Notes under the pieces: model-generated | Seen by the model: only the letters and a program-made list of their open reading frames with translations | Databases searched by the model: none | Told to the model about the DNA's origin: nothing | Origin: Siphonodentalium dalli | Taxonomy: Eukaryota; Mollusca; Scaphopoda; Gadilida; Siphonodentaliidae | DNA: 64,000 nucleotides | Direction of reading: 5' to 3' | Assembly: GCA_032622095.1 (NCBI GenBank) | Contig: CP136066.1 | Coordinates: 5,357,784 to 5,421,783 of the forward strand | Position numbers and translations under genes: made by a program | In this document: positions 22,638 to 34,593 of the stretch, piece by piece | Layout of the letters: each line of letters opens with the position of its first letter | Numbering within the stretch: position 1 is the first letter of the stretch

Positions 22638-23515
22638 GATGGAATGACAGACACTTGATTAATTCCATTTTTAACCCTTCTTCTACTGAATAGTAATTGA
22701 TGAGTATCTATCCCATAGGAAATGTTCTAAACATTTCACTCAATTAATAGAGCTACTTCTGCAGTTTTATTTAACTGTCGTGTGCTTTTACTGCATTAAC
22801 ACCTCACAAAACGAATAATATACATCCCAGTGTACACATTTTAACTGACTGAGGTAAGTCATTAATTATAGAAAGGATTAAAACCAATCTACTACATTCC
22901 GAAATGACCGACCTCGTTACACACTGACGCTGCAATTAGATACAGGACTCAGCTTACCATTCCTGTACGTGGGTCACACATCCACGGCTATGGACAATCG
23001 CACCAGTAAGTCATCGCGGACCAAGTAACACCACACACAACTAAGGACATACAAACAATTCAAAATCATTTTTCGGCTCGAACCGTATCTACTACATACA
23101 ACTTCGATCAAAGACCGTGAACAATTATGTAGACTTCGAATCAGTTGTCTTTCATTAGAAATAGAAAAAGGCAGACACAAACGCCCACCGACGCCAGCCG
23201 ATGAACGGATATGCAAAATGTTCAATGCTAACTCAGTGGCAAAATACGACAAGTTGAGAGAAAGTTATTATATAAAAGCAGCGCATTTCTAAGGGCCAGT
23301 AATATCTCAAAATTTCTATACATAATGCGAAACGACCAACCAAATACAAGTAACGTGATCAGTCGAGCTATCAAATAATTCTTTGAAACGAGAGAAGAAG
23401 CCCGAAATTGAGGAATGAATTAATAATTATTTTCTATTCCACACGATATCACAGGCCTGCATACAGTTTATTTGCACGCTTATATTATTGAGCTTCTACT
23501 AAGTCACATTATTCA
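22638..23515. other. Unique loop of the large palindrome
   Basis: An 878-bp spacer without inverted counterpart separates the arms. It contains the LINE C-terminal fragment at 23,029-23,292 and otherwise unremarkable AT-rich sequence. Confidence 0.85.
23029..23292 (+). pseudogene. Non-LTR retrotransposon ORF2 C-terminal fragment
   Basis: An 87-codon plus-strand frame without an ATG opens after a TAA at 23,026 and ends with TAA at 23,290. It contains LRTYKQFK, then a REQLCRLRISCLSLEIEKGR stretch and ERICKMFN. In many mollusc and cnidarian LINE polyproteins the region after the reverse transcriptase reads LRTYR.FK ... R....L.RLR....L.IE.GR ... ER.C..C. and is followed by a Cys/His cluster. That cluster is missing here, with KYDKLRESYY joined on, so an internal deletion is likely. 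The reading is from memory of the family; exact clade is not assigned. The opposite-strand frame at 22,974-23,252 is its shadow. Confidence 0.6.
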
Positions 23516-23986
23516 CCATCACAACATACATTATAATAATACATACTGGGAGGGAAATTACAACACAGGTTACTAACACCAACACAACTTACATCATATT
23601 AATACATACTGGGACTGAACTTACAACACAGGTTACTAACATCAACACAACATACACCATAATAATACATACTGGGACTGAAATTACAGCTCAGATTACT
23701 AACACCACACCACAACATACACCATATTAATACATACCGGGACCGAAATTACAACACAGGTTACTAGCACCAAAATAAAGGACTGGTGGGGAGGGGTACT
23801 GTACATCATAACTGTGAGATGGGGAGGGGGTAATGTACATCATATCCAAATATTTAGAAATTTACAAACAATATTCATCCTATGGACTACGATAACCGTT
23901 ATCTACATTTGTGTAACTACATGGGTGTGTAACTACTCTGTGAACTTAATAGATGCATGTATATGCCTTATACTGTTATCGCCTGA

Positions 23987-24279
23987 TTAACCCTTTACCC
24001 AATAAACCGGCCAAAAACGGCCAAATAAAGCTTCAACAGCCTAAAATATCTTGGGTCTGTCTCAATAAAACCATACAAATATGGATATCATTGGAACCGG
24101 CTCATTGACCACATTGTGATGGTTACATTTACCATTTTTTCTTACATTCTTTAACAATTTTATAATTTTTAATGTGTTAAGCCAATGCATTCTCTTATAT
24201 ATGCGAGGCGACCTATGGTCGACTCGCATACATAAGAGAATGCACTGGCACAGGGCCGTTCTGTTGGGTAAAGTGTTAA
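23987..24279 (+). mobile_element. piggyBac-like MITE, copy 2 (293 bp) with demonstrable empty site
   Basis: TTAA at 23,987-23,990 and 24,276-24,279 flank termini CCCTTTACCCAATAAA and CTGTTGGGTAAAGTG. The mirrored position in the left arm (around 22,157-22,175, TAAATGTTTAATCACGCG) has one TTAA and no element, so the insertion postdates the palindrome. This copy keeps only one of the two internal palindromes (24,183-24,249) and is about 106 bp shorter than the 399-bp copies, an internal deletion. Confidence 0.93.
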
Positions 24280-26887
24280 AAACCATTTACATAACCGATG
24301 AATAATAAACCGTTCTACTATCCTAACCATTTTTGTTGACTTCTATATAGCCGTGGGTTCACGCCTTCCGGTTGTCAGTCGGTCCATCACTCTGGTTTTA
24401 TCTGCCTGCTCGGTGTGCCGGTGTGGTGCTTGCGGACCTTGCCCTAAGTTATCAGATCTTACATCCCCTTTGCCATATTGGCATAAAACATAAAACAAAA
24501 CAAAATTACAACTCAGGTTACTAGCACCAACACAACATTAACTCTCTTTTTGTATATGTTCTTCAATATGCATAGCCCGATCACACACAACATAGCTGCA
24601 TTTGCATTTGTCACTTCGGAAACACGAACATATATGTCGCAGTTTGAGCGGGCGGGAAATTTGCGGTAGTTACATGTCTGCTCAGAAAGAAATGATAAAA
24701 ACATGTGCTTTGACGAGGATTGTCTAGCTGGTGAGATGGTAGAAACCGATCGATCTCGTATGTCTCCCGCACCTCACCCTGGAACCCCAAGAACCATAAC
24801 TCATGTTTCCATCAGCAATTTAAAAACTAGTGCAGCCATAAGAAATAACGAATGCGAGCCATAACCGACAACAGTTTATACAACGGTCATAAATCCTGTG
24901 TGGTCGATAGAAGAATTACATTTGAACGTTCCATAAATATACAAAACGAGCTTCGATTGGTTTTTATGGACTCATCGGCGATAATTCTTTGTGGTCCGTC
25001 GGTACTCTGGATTTTATAACTCGGCCAATTTTCCGGAATAAAGCTATATTACACATATTTTATGATTGATATATATGCGCTGTTAGGACTTATTTACAGT
25101 TGGGAGGTACACGTGCGAAGATCACAAAGCAGAATACATCTTTAACGCCCCCATGGCTGTTTTGTGCTTTATATTATGTCCATTTTATTACAATCCACTT
25201 CGATTCCGGGAATCATAATAGATAGATACACATGTACGCTTACAAGCAAGAATTCATCTACATATTGCCCTGAACTGAACACTGCCATCACGAACACAGA
25301 ATATCAGGAAATAACACATCTTGACATTTAAGACCTTTGTCTGATATAATTCATTTTGCATTATTCTGAGAAAGGAAACTCGATATTAACTTGGATATTA
25401 GCTAGATAGAACCAGAATTAATTGATAGGGACAACAGTAATTCACTATTGGGCCACTGGCATATTTTTTTAAATGACACATTTTATTCTGGGAACAATCA
25501 TTGAATCAAACTTGGCTTCCAACTGTTATGTTATTAACATGTTTTATACCATAATAATAATTGGCAAATACTAAGTCGAAAATTGGCATCATACCTCCAG
25601 AGATTGTCGGATAGGATCTAAATTCGAAATTGATCGGGACTTTCTCATACGAAGGACACACACAAAGTTACATCAAATTGTGTAAAATAGTATTCTAGAT
25701 ATCATTCGAACAACGCATGTTTCGGACGGCAAGCGGACGGACGGACACTGCTCATTTGTATAGTCTCCCGATAACAATTTCGGGAGACAAAATTTGTTAT
25801 GTTTTACTTACGTATACGTAATGCCAGTGGTCAGACCAGAGTAGGACTGATATATATGTCTTGTTAGAATATAAACAGTTCTCATCATTTCGATTAAGAA
25901 ACAACGTACCAGTGTGTGTAAAACGAACGGCTTTGCGATGCTGGACTGCCTTGTGTAGATCATATGATTAGTCAACACATATGCATACACTCGCTTCAAG
26001 AATGGTTATTAAAACAAAATAGCAACAACTTTTTCCACGACAAGTCAATATTAACCGTAGGTCATGTTCTATGTGAATATATTGTTGTTCATATATCAGA
26101 CCGGTTGATTGCACTGGACCGATCGTTTGTTTGGTGTTAGCATTAACAGCATCGTTCTTAATAATAAGGTGATTCAGTAATACGGTGGATTTATTTAATA
26201 ATAAGGTGGCTGTATCTAATAATAAGGTTGCTTTATTTAATAATAAGATGGCTTTATTTGGCCGCTGGCTTTTTATAAATGACCAATGTTATTATCGGAA
26301 CAATCATTGAATAAAACTTGGCTTCCAAATGTTATGTAATTAACATGTTTTATACCATAATAATAATTGGCAAATACTAAGTGGAAAATGGGCATAATTC
26401 CGCCAGAACTTGTCGGATAGGATCGATATTCGAAATTGATCGGGACTTTCTCATACGAAGACTACACACAAAGTTACATACACTTGTTTCGAATATTATT
26501 CAATATGTCATTCGGACAACAAATGTTTCGGACGACTAGACGACCGGACGGACAGACGCCGCTCATTTCTATAGTCTCCGGACAACAATTTCGGGCGGGG
26601 AAAATGTTAGGTTTTACCTTCGTATAGGTAATACCATGCAGTGCTCAGACCAGCGTGGCGGAACTGATCTATATGCCTTGCAGTTTGATTCACGACCAAG
26701 TGTCTCCCAACGAATAGGTCATAGCAATGGGCTAACTCCGTATGGTGGGTGTAAAACTAACTGACGGCTTTGTGATGCTGGAATGCCTTGCATATATCAC
26801 ACGATTAGTCAACACATATGCATACATTGGCTTCAAGAATGGTTATTAGAACAATATAGTAACACCCGTTTCTACGACAAGTCAGTA

Positions 26888-27390
26888 TTAAAGGCACGGG
26901 TGGCGTTCGTTGCAGAAATATACAAATTTGTCCAAATCGCCATCAAAAGAAGGAATATTAAAATATATATAGTTTTGTTCATATCCAAACATAATCATCG
27001 CGTAAATGGTATATTGTCGTCAAGACGTACGCTGGTGTACGTAAACAAGAGCCTCCTCGTGTTACAGAAGTTGTGCTTCCGTTTACATAACACAGCGCAA
27101 TTCTATTGGTTAGTCACCCAAAAATGATATAAACGCTCTTTATTATTTCCATATCAGGAAAACAGTAACAAATAACGCTCTTTATGTTTACCATATCCGG
27201 ATCTAAACAAAAGCCAGGAAACGTAACGTTTTTTTTACCTTTGTTTACATTACAAAGGGACAAAAATTGTACTGATTCGTATACGAAAAAAGTCTATCTA
27301 TATTTTACTATTCTTTCTGTTTATGGCGGTTTTTGACGGAGGTGAATATTTTAACAGCATGCCTACCGCCAACGCTGCCCGTATCTTTAA
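26888..27390. mobile_element. TTAA-flanked element in right-arm module A (503 bp)
   Basis: The mirror copy of 19,014-19,542, with TTAA at 26,888-26,891 and 27,387-27,390. Its presence in both arms shows it was inserted before the inverted duplication. The single TTAA at 26,051-26,054 in module B is the matching empty site. Confidence 0.85.
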
Positions 27391-27503
27391 CCGTAGGCCA
27401 TGTTCTATGTCAATATATGGTTTGTTCATATATCAGACTGGGTGATTGCGCTGGACCGATTGTATGTTTGGTGTTGGCAATATCAGCGTCGTTCTTGTCA
27501 CCA

Positions 27504-28407
27504 CACCAATCACGGAGTACTCCAACTAAAGTATTGTTTGCCGTCAAAACGAAACGTGGCGGTATAAATACGAGTAACAATATGCTAAATTGTGTTCCCA
27601 CAAACTTCCAGGGAACAAAACAAACAGTCTACGTTATCATGACCAGGAGTAATCACCTCGATTCACTGAACTCGTGAGTATTACGCGGAGAACCCAAACC
27701 AACTGAGAGTGCCAATTTAAAATCTAGACCATGAGTGGAGGTGGTACCGAAGAAGAGAAATAATGTTAGTAACATCGTTAACCCTTTTACACATCGTTAT
27801 TATGCCTCAACCCTTTATGGAGCCCCAGACATATATAACAATGCACTGATGACTGTCGTCTGTATGGGTCCATGTGAGTGTCCCGATACGTCTAGGGTTG
27901 AAGGGTTGATTTGGCCGTCGTTCGGGAACATTAAACAATAAGAGTCCGTAGCTTTTGATAACTTTATATGTATATAAGTCTATCTTGATAAACACAGCAA
28001 GCATCGGTATAGGTGAACAGAGGTGTTGACGGTTCGGCGGTCGGGGAGAGAGTTCATCGGTATTTCTTGACACTAGTAGTTATTACAACGTATAATGTAT
28101 CATGCGTCCAAATAAGGTCGGAGGTATCATGATACCCATGTCTGTGACGTGTATCATACCATTGTTCACTATAGAATGATAGTGGTCTGATCCTCCCTAA
28201 CTTATACAATGGGAGCTACCAGTCACAGCCTATTTAGAATATGATCTTGTTAATTATGCTTGTATCCATTATATCATTTATATCTCGATGTGCTGTGTTT
28301 ATCTATACAATTAACCATCGCATTACAATCACTGGGGGAAGTAAGTTCATCATAGATTTGGGAAAACATATAACAATAAATATACTATCTTCTGTACTAT
28401 CGGACAT
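27504..28407. other. Spacer with one isolated copy of the 97-bp repeat
   Basis: At 27,803-27,885 the sequence AACCCTTTATGGAGCCCCAG followed by GATGACTGTCGTCTGTATGG matches the tandem array that starts at 28,408, but stands alone. The rest of the spacer shows no gene or repeat. Frames at 27,333-27,677 and 27,807-28,073 lack similarity. Confidence 0.6.
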
Positions 28408-28795
28408 GAGGCTTCATACGGGATTGCTATATAAATTAACCCTTTATGGAGCCCCAGAAAGAGAGAACAATGCACTGATGACTGTCGTCTGTATGGGTCC
28501 ATGTGAGGCTTCATACGGGTTTGCTATATAAATTAACCCTTTATGGAGCCCCAGACATAGATAACGATACACTGATGACTGTCGTCTGTATGGGTCCATG
28601 TGAGGCTCCATACGGGATTGCTATATAAATTAACCCTTTATGGAGCCCCAGACAGAGAGAACAATGTACTAATGACTGTCGTCTGTATGGGTACATGTGA
28701 GGCTCCATACGGGATTGCTATATAAATTAACCCTGTATGGGGCCCCATACAGAGAGAACAATGTACTAATGACTGTCGTCTGCTTGTGTCCGCGC
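28408..28795. repeat. Minisatellite, 97-bp unit, four copies
   Basis: Units start at 28,408, 28,505, 28,602 and 28,699, exactly 97 bp apart. Each runs GAGGCTYCATACGGGATTGC, AACCCTTTATGGAGCCCCAG, ACTGATGACTGTCGTCTG. Substitutions accumulate toward the fourth copy. CTCCATACGG and CCTTTATGGAGCC give each unit short internal inverted matches. Confidence 0.93.
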
Positions 28796-28954
28796 GAGTA
28801 TCCATGTATGAGTCTTGATTAAACGTGCAGCTACACATGTTACATCACATGACGTTATTTTTGGCACACATACATGTAAGACTAAGACGTATTTTGTCGT
28901 TTATATTCTTGCATCATACGGTTTTCCATGACAAATAAATGCTTGTACGTGAAC

Positions 28955-30215
28955 GCACAGTAGTCCCATCCTTTGCGGGATAACTGATATAAATCCGCCA
29001 TTGAAACTATAAATATGACGTATCAAATGAAACTTCTTCCCTTTGCGGGAGACCTTATGTAAACCCATCTTTGGGGCAAAATCACATGGAACTTATGCCC
29101 TTTGCTGGATACCTTATATACTTCCATCCTTGGGAAACATATGTGAAATATCACCTGGAATTTCTTCCCATTGTGGGACACCTTATATACATCCATCCTT
29201 GGGAAAACTTATGTGACATATCACATAGGGAATTCATGCACTTTGTGTGAAACCTTATCAGCCCTGTATGGGATACCTACAAAAACTATAAACCGATAAT
29301 TGGGACAACACATGTGACGTATATATTGTAAATGCTGCCCTTTGCACGATACCTTATTTAAGCCCATCAGTGTTACAACATATGTGACAGATCACATCAA
29401 AATTCTCACATAGTGTGATAACTTATATAAACCAATCATTGGGATACATCTGTGACAGATTACATGAACATTCTGCCCTTTGTGGTAAACCTTATATACA
29501 CCCTTCATCGGGATAACATATATCGATGTCACATATAATGTGGACAATCTGCCAGTTGCGGATCACTGGGACAACATACATGTAATTTCTGCCTTTTGTG
29601 GGCGACCTTATATGACTCGATCCTTATGGCAATATATATGACATGGAATGTTTGCCTTTGCTGGAGACCTAATAAAACTCGATCATTGGGACAACAGATG
29701 TGACATATCACATGGGATTGTTGCCTTTGCTGGATACCTAATAAAACTCGATCATTGGGGCAAAATAAGTGACATATCACATGGAATTCCTGCCCTTTGC
29801 GGGATACCTTATATAAACCCATCAGTGTGGCAAAATCAGGGACATATCAAATGGAATTTCTGGCCTTTGTGGGCGAACTAATAAAATTCAATCCTTGGGA
29901 CAACATGTGTGACATATCACATGGAATGTCTGCCTTTTGTGTGATACCTTATATCAACCCATCAGTGTGACAACAGAAGTGACATATCACATGGAATTTC
30001 TACCTTTTGTGAGCAACCTTTTAGAACTCGATCCTTGTGAGCGACCTTTTAGAACTCGATCCTTGTGAGCGACCTTTTAGAACTCGATCCTTGTGACAAC
30101 AGAAATGGCATATCACATGGAATTTCTGCCCTTCGCGGGAGACCTTATACAAACCAATCCTCGGCAAATCCTTTGCGGGAGATCTCATATAGCGCCATCC
30201 TCGTGACTGACACCA
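28955..30215. repeat. Degenerate tandem array, unit near 60 bp, about 20 copies
   Basis: A CCCTTTGCGGGATACCTTAT block, then AAACCCATCATTGGGACAAC, then GTGACATATCACATGGAATT recurs throughout with variable spacing. Between 30,015 and 30,090 a short sub-repeat (GAGCGACCTTTTAGAACTCG) is tandemly triplicated. Many copies contain the palindromic GTGACATATCAC. Frames at 29,529-29,881 and 30,065-30,289 arise from the repeat. Confidence 0.88.
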
Positions 30216-31138
30216 TTGACCGAATAATATCGAGTGTATTTAATTACTACTCTGAGTGTCGAATCTGGATGGTGGATATTGACTCGTAGAAAATTACGAT
30301 CTGTGTTATTGGATGTAGTCGGTAGAATAACGAGGAAACTGAATGTTTGATGTTATAGCTAGCAATAAAACGAACTCATTAATCCAACGGTGTCGAGAAA
30401 TTACAAAGAGTGTGATTATCACCAGGAATTTCATTCTGAATTGCGCAATCAGATAACTCATGTGTCAAATCGTTTTTTTTTTTTAGGCAAACGCCAATTT
30501 CTATAGTGTGACTTCTGTACGTTAGCGGAAAGAAATACAATGTATTCAGCAAAGTTTTTAATCTAATATTCTCAATGTGATATCGACCGCAGCTCAATCC
30601 GCTGCACGTTATCAGCACATTCGCGCATCTGATATACTCACATATAAGGGTGATGTCACGCGACAATTACTGAATGGGGATTTCCATGAAAATCTCCTCA
30701 ACAACAGTTATATATGAAGCAGTTGTCTGGGTACCAAATCAGTCATATCATTAATTAAACATATCATTTACCTGGCGGCTGCGCTTGGTAAATTGCCATA
30801 TATTTTTGTTATTTAAAATATTTTGAGACTATATTCGTGGCAATACAAAACTAGTTTTAAAAAATCAATATAAAATTCAATAATAAATACACCAACGTTT
30901 TAATGGATTATATTCCAAGCCGACCCACCAGATAAATGTGTATTGTTTTAAATACCGCACAAAGTCCAGAAATGTTAGCAACTCTGTCACTTTTGCTTCG
31001 GAGATTTGCATGGAAAACCCCACTCAAAATTGGTAACATGACCCCCTCCTTAAACGGATTTGTACGGTGTAGTTATGTAATTTGGTGGTGGCACACTATA
31101 TGTCGATAAGTACACGAGATATATACAATGCATGTACA
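30216..31138. other. Non-coding sequence, nothing recognised
   Basis: Includes a T run near 30,473-30,484 and AT-rich sequence. No gene or repeat is supported; the 95-codon minus-strand frame at 30,379-30,666 has no similarity I recognise. Confidence 0.5.
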
Positions 31139-31146
31139 CTGAACAA

Positions 31147-31965
31147 TAGTGATGCGGACCAGGGGTGGACCGCGGTCCGGTCCGGACCGGGTGTCACTGG
31201 ACCGGACCGCTTTTTGCTGCCGGTCCGGTACTCTCCGGTCCGGTCCACTATTTTACTTCAGTTATAATAACCTATCGCGAATATTATTGCTATTTGCCGT
31301 CATATCAATTAGCAACGATGTATTGACGCATTCAAGTGGTTAATATCTATTAAACGTTTGATGCCACGAAAACAATGTATAGATGTACTTTGTACATGTC
31401 AATTTCCTTATAATGAAAGACAAGACAGTCACATTAATCCAATAGTAGTTGTACTTAGGAAAATAACTGAAATTGTCAGGATTATGCAATCAGCCATCAC
31501 AATATCCAAGACTCCAATATTAATGTAGTAGTCATATTAGTACACATTTGTATAATTGTCATCAGTATAGTTATTTTGTTTAAATTTCAATTTAATGAAA
31601 ATAAGTATGATACGAATCATGCATACGATCAGTTGAGTGCCATGTTAGATTGGTTATAACACATTCTGACCCTAGCTATATATCTGTCCAATACATTTAA
31701 TTAGTGCATGTTCGCATTCCCAGTGTATCCCACCAGAGACAGACAATGATGCATACAATCGGCAAACAATGTAAGTTTTAACACATATGGACTCATTGCA
31801 ATGCATTGAACTCAGTAACCTTATAGTTTCTACTATACAGAGTAAAAACTATGAGAAAACAGAGAATTCATTAACATATAACCTATTATAGGTGGACCGG
31901 ACCGTTTTGGACCGGTCCAGGCATGTGTACCGGTCCGGAATGGCCTGGTCCGGTCCGCATCACTA
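31147..31965. mobile_element. hAT-type non-autonomous element, 819 bp, 8-bp target duplication
   Basis: The termini are TAGTGATGCGGACC at 31,147 and its reverse complement GGTCCGCATCACTA ending at 31,965. The 8-bp CTGAACAA occurs directly outside both ends (31,139-31,146 and 31,966-31,973). The first and last about 100 bp are packed with GGTCCGGTCC-type repeats in both orientations, which would suit transposase-binding subterminal motifs. The middle 600 bp is AT-rich without coding capacity. The frames at 31,082-31,343 run through the repeats. 8-bp duplication places it in hAT or a relative. Confidence 0.9.
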
Positions 31966-31973
31966 CTGAACAA

Positions 31974-33520
31974 GCTTACTGGAGCCATAGTAATGCTGCA
32001 GCTATTTAAAATGTTCGCACAGAAGTGAAACGTGAAACTATTTATTCATCCCATATGGAGAACAAACTGGATAATTGGACCTATTTCAACCATATTTGGT
32101 TTGGTGGCTCAGGGGCACGCCAGGCAGATGCTGTAACGGAGTTTTTAAAACTGGTCTTGATGGCAAGATTTGTTCAAAGCACGACGTTTTAAGGACATAG
32201 AATGGACTTGTTCGGATGTGTGAAGCTGATAATTTAGTATGCAGGCGATATGCCAACCGTTGGAATGTATCATTCTACTAACATCGCAGTAAATTTCAAA
32301 GAAATCTACTACACCACTCCATATAAATCGTCGTCTGAACTACGCCTAATTGTAAATCTCGATTCGGGACGCAACTATCGGCGATAAACCTACGCAAATG
32401 ATTTCGCCATCGAGAGTCATTGCAGTTAATTAATAAATAAGAATAACGGTGCTGTAAATTTGGATTAATATTCGTAAAAATAACTACCTGCAAATTTGGA
32501 TTAATATTTGTAAAAATAACTACCCAACCAGAGTGTTTCACGTCACTTTAACATATCAAGCTATCAAAAACTCCAATGATGGTCTCTTATAAAGAGCGTC
32601 CATGCCTTTGTCGTCATTTATAAAGAGCGTCCACGTTTCCGTCTTCTCTTATAAAGAGCGTACATGGTTGTGCCATCCATAAGCGGTACAAATTACCGTT
32701 CTCAATTATGAAGTTTTGTGTTCGTTTTCAACTTATTCCTTGCCGATGCTTTTATGGACTTTGGAAATGTTAATTAAGAATGTGTCTTGGTTTTTCTAAC
32801 AGTAACATTTCCTGCTAAGAAAAGATCATTTCATAATGACAGGAGTGCATATCGACTGACATTGCTATTGTATCCCTTTTGGTACAGACTCACCCGTGGA
32901 TATGGCTGCTAGTCATTTGTACCATCTCAGTTATATATCTTGTAAAACACCACAATAAACAGTTTTCAAGGAAGATTATCATCTCGTTTACTGGATATTG
33001 TCGGTACTATCAAGGAAACTGAATGTTTGATGCCAATCTGGCAATACAGCAAACACATTACTCCAAATTCAACTCATAATTTCACAGGTAAATAAGATGG
33101 GTTCTCGAAAATGGGGTTATATAAAAAGAACATGTGCCTTGATTAGTCAACTCTTTCCTATAGTCTTGTTCAGACCAGCAGTTAAAAGAATAAAGGTGGA
33201 ATATGATTGCCATCACATTCATTTGGAAGCCACAGAAATCGCGAATATCTACACATGCGTCTATCAGTTTTACATTGCAACGAGTGCAAACTGCCATCAT
33301 TGTCGATTACTTTTAATAAAAAACATTGTCTCTTTATAAGAGACAATCATTAGAATATTTTGCTAGCCTCTTAAAACTTTCTCCGTTGACAGTTGTCATA
33401 ACCTATAAACTGATGGACTCATCGGTCCGATATAATTTTGCTCTGGTATAGAAACGTGCATATGGTAGTGTTATGGTAGTTTTATGGTAGATTTATGGTG
33501 TTCAGTAGGAACGAGCGACT
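31974..33520. other. Non-coding sequence with a three-copy TTATAAAGAGCGT motif
   Basis: TTATAAAGAGCGT recurs at about 32,587, 32,618 and 32,649, roughly every 31 bp. Related AAAGAGCGT words occur at 19,242, 27,135, 46,263 and 48,738. A 32-bp direct duplication (AATTTGGATTAATATTYGTA with AAAATAACTACC) spans 32,455-32,525. A perfect palindrome ATTGTCTCTTTATAAGAGACAAT lies at about 33,326-33,348. No gene is supported. Confidence 0.6.
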
Positions 33521-33524
33521 TAAA

Positions 33525-33679
33525 TTGCCCTGCCTTGCACCGTATAAATGGTGTATTGCCCTGCCTTGCACCGTGTACCTATTGAATTGCCCTGCCTTGC
33601 ACCGTGTAACTGCTGAGTTGCCCTGCCTTGCACCGTGTAAATATTGAATTGCACTGCCTTGCATCGTGTAAATGTGGGT
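33525..33679. repeat. Minisatellite, 31-bp unit, five copies
   Basis: TTGCCCTGCCTTGCACCGTG plus TAAATATTGAA starts at 33,525, 33,556, 33,587, 33,618 and 33,649, exactly 31 bp apart. The last copy carries GCACTGCC and GCATCG changes. The minus-strand frame 33,482-33,703 reads through it. Confidence 0.93.
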
Positions 33680-33897
33680 TGTCAATCGATATACGTATAT
33701 CACGCACGTGACTATGTGAGAGGTCCGACTGATGTTGGGTAACTCTACTTCCAGTCAGCTATGTTTGCGAAATGTGATGGTACCTGGTATTGGGAAATTT
33801 CATTTACAATTGTCAAACGCTTGGTGTATAGAAATATTAACTGTTGATACCACTATTATTTGGTATTTTGACCCGGAACGTGGACTTAACGGTATGC

Positions 33898-34009
33898 GGC
33901 TTATACGGACCCTGGCTCTTACGGACCCTGGCTCTTACGGACCCTGGCTTTTACGGCCACCGGCTGATACGGACCCTGGCTTATACGGACCCCGGCTCAT
34001 ACGGACCTC
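33898..34009 (+). repeat. Seven tandem copies of a 16-bp unit (left array)
   Basis: GGCTCTTACGGACCCT recurs seven times head to tail with changes at CTCTTA/CTTATA/CTGATA/CTCATA. The same unit appears in opposite orientation at 34,913-35,043. The pair can be read as terminal inverted repeats built from short tandem units. Confidence 0.92.
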
Positions 34010-34028
34010 AATTAAATTATGCAATTTG

Positions 34029-34205
34029 CAAACTTATATTTATGAATTTAATATATTATTATGATTGTCTTTTCACACATGTATCTGTATTAATTGAGAA
34101 TTTATGTGATTTTTTTGGTGATTTTCAAACTTATATTTATGAATTTAATATATAATTATGATTGTCTTTTCACACATATATCTGTATTAATTGAGAATTT
34201 AGGTG
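34029..34205. repeat. Two tandem copies of a 97-bp AT-rich unit
   Basis: CAAACTTATATTTATGAATT at 34,029 and 34,126 heads two nearly identical copies that run through GATTGTCTTTTCACACAT and CTGTATTAATTGAGAATTTA. Confidence 0.9.
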
Positions 34206-34239
34206 ATGTTCTGACTTGAAAAAGCATTCATTGAATCGT

Positions 34240-34562
34240 GTTAATTAATCTCTTCGCCGTTGTGTAAACACGCGTGTGTGATCCCTTTATGTCGTTGTAT
34301 AAACAGACATGCGGTGATAAATGGTCAGTGAATGGCAATCAGGATGAATCCACTGAGTTTGATTTGTTACCAAAACATGTTAGTAAAAACACAACTTGTT
34401 TCAACTGATTCATTGTCCGTTATATAAACACTCGTGCATGTGTGGTCCCTTTATATTGTTTTATAAACAGACATGCGATGGTGAATGGTCAGTGAATTAA
34501 TGGTGATCAGGATGAATCCACTGAGTTTGATTTGCTATGAAAACATGTTAGTAAAAACACAA
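34240..34562. repeat. Two tandem copies of a unit near 160 bp
   Basis: Each copy contains TATAAACAGACATGCG, ATGGTCAGTGAAT, CAGGATGAATCCACTGAGTT and ACATGTTAGTAAAAACACAA in the same order. The second copy ends just before the Cys-rich frame at 34,594. Confidence 0.85.
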
Positions 34563-34593
34563 CTGATTTATTGTTGACTGGCATAATTCCACA

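Larger units (their letters stand above)
23516..27503 (-). repeat. Right arm of the 8.6-kb palindrome
   Basis: Inverse copy of 18,905-22,637. It is longer by about 0.25 kb, mainly because the piggyBac-like MITE at 23,987-24,279 is present only here. Modules occur in mirrored order: B at about 25,440-26,160 and A at about 26,250-27,500. Small indels and substitutions separate the arms, so they are no longer being kept identical by gene conversion, or the event is old. Confidence 0.93.

Noticed and set aside
22974-23252. 92-codon minus-strand frame in the palindrome loop
   Set aside because: It is antisense to the LINE C-terminal frame at 23,029-23,292, which has recognisable motifs.
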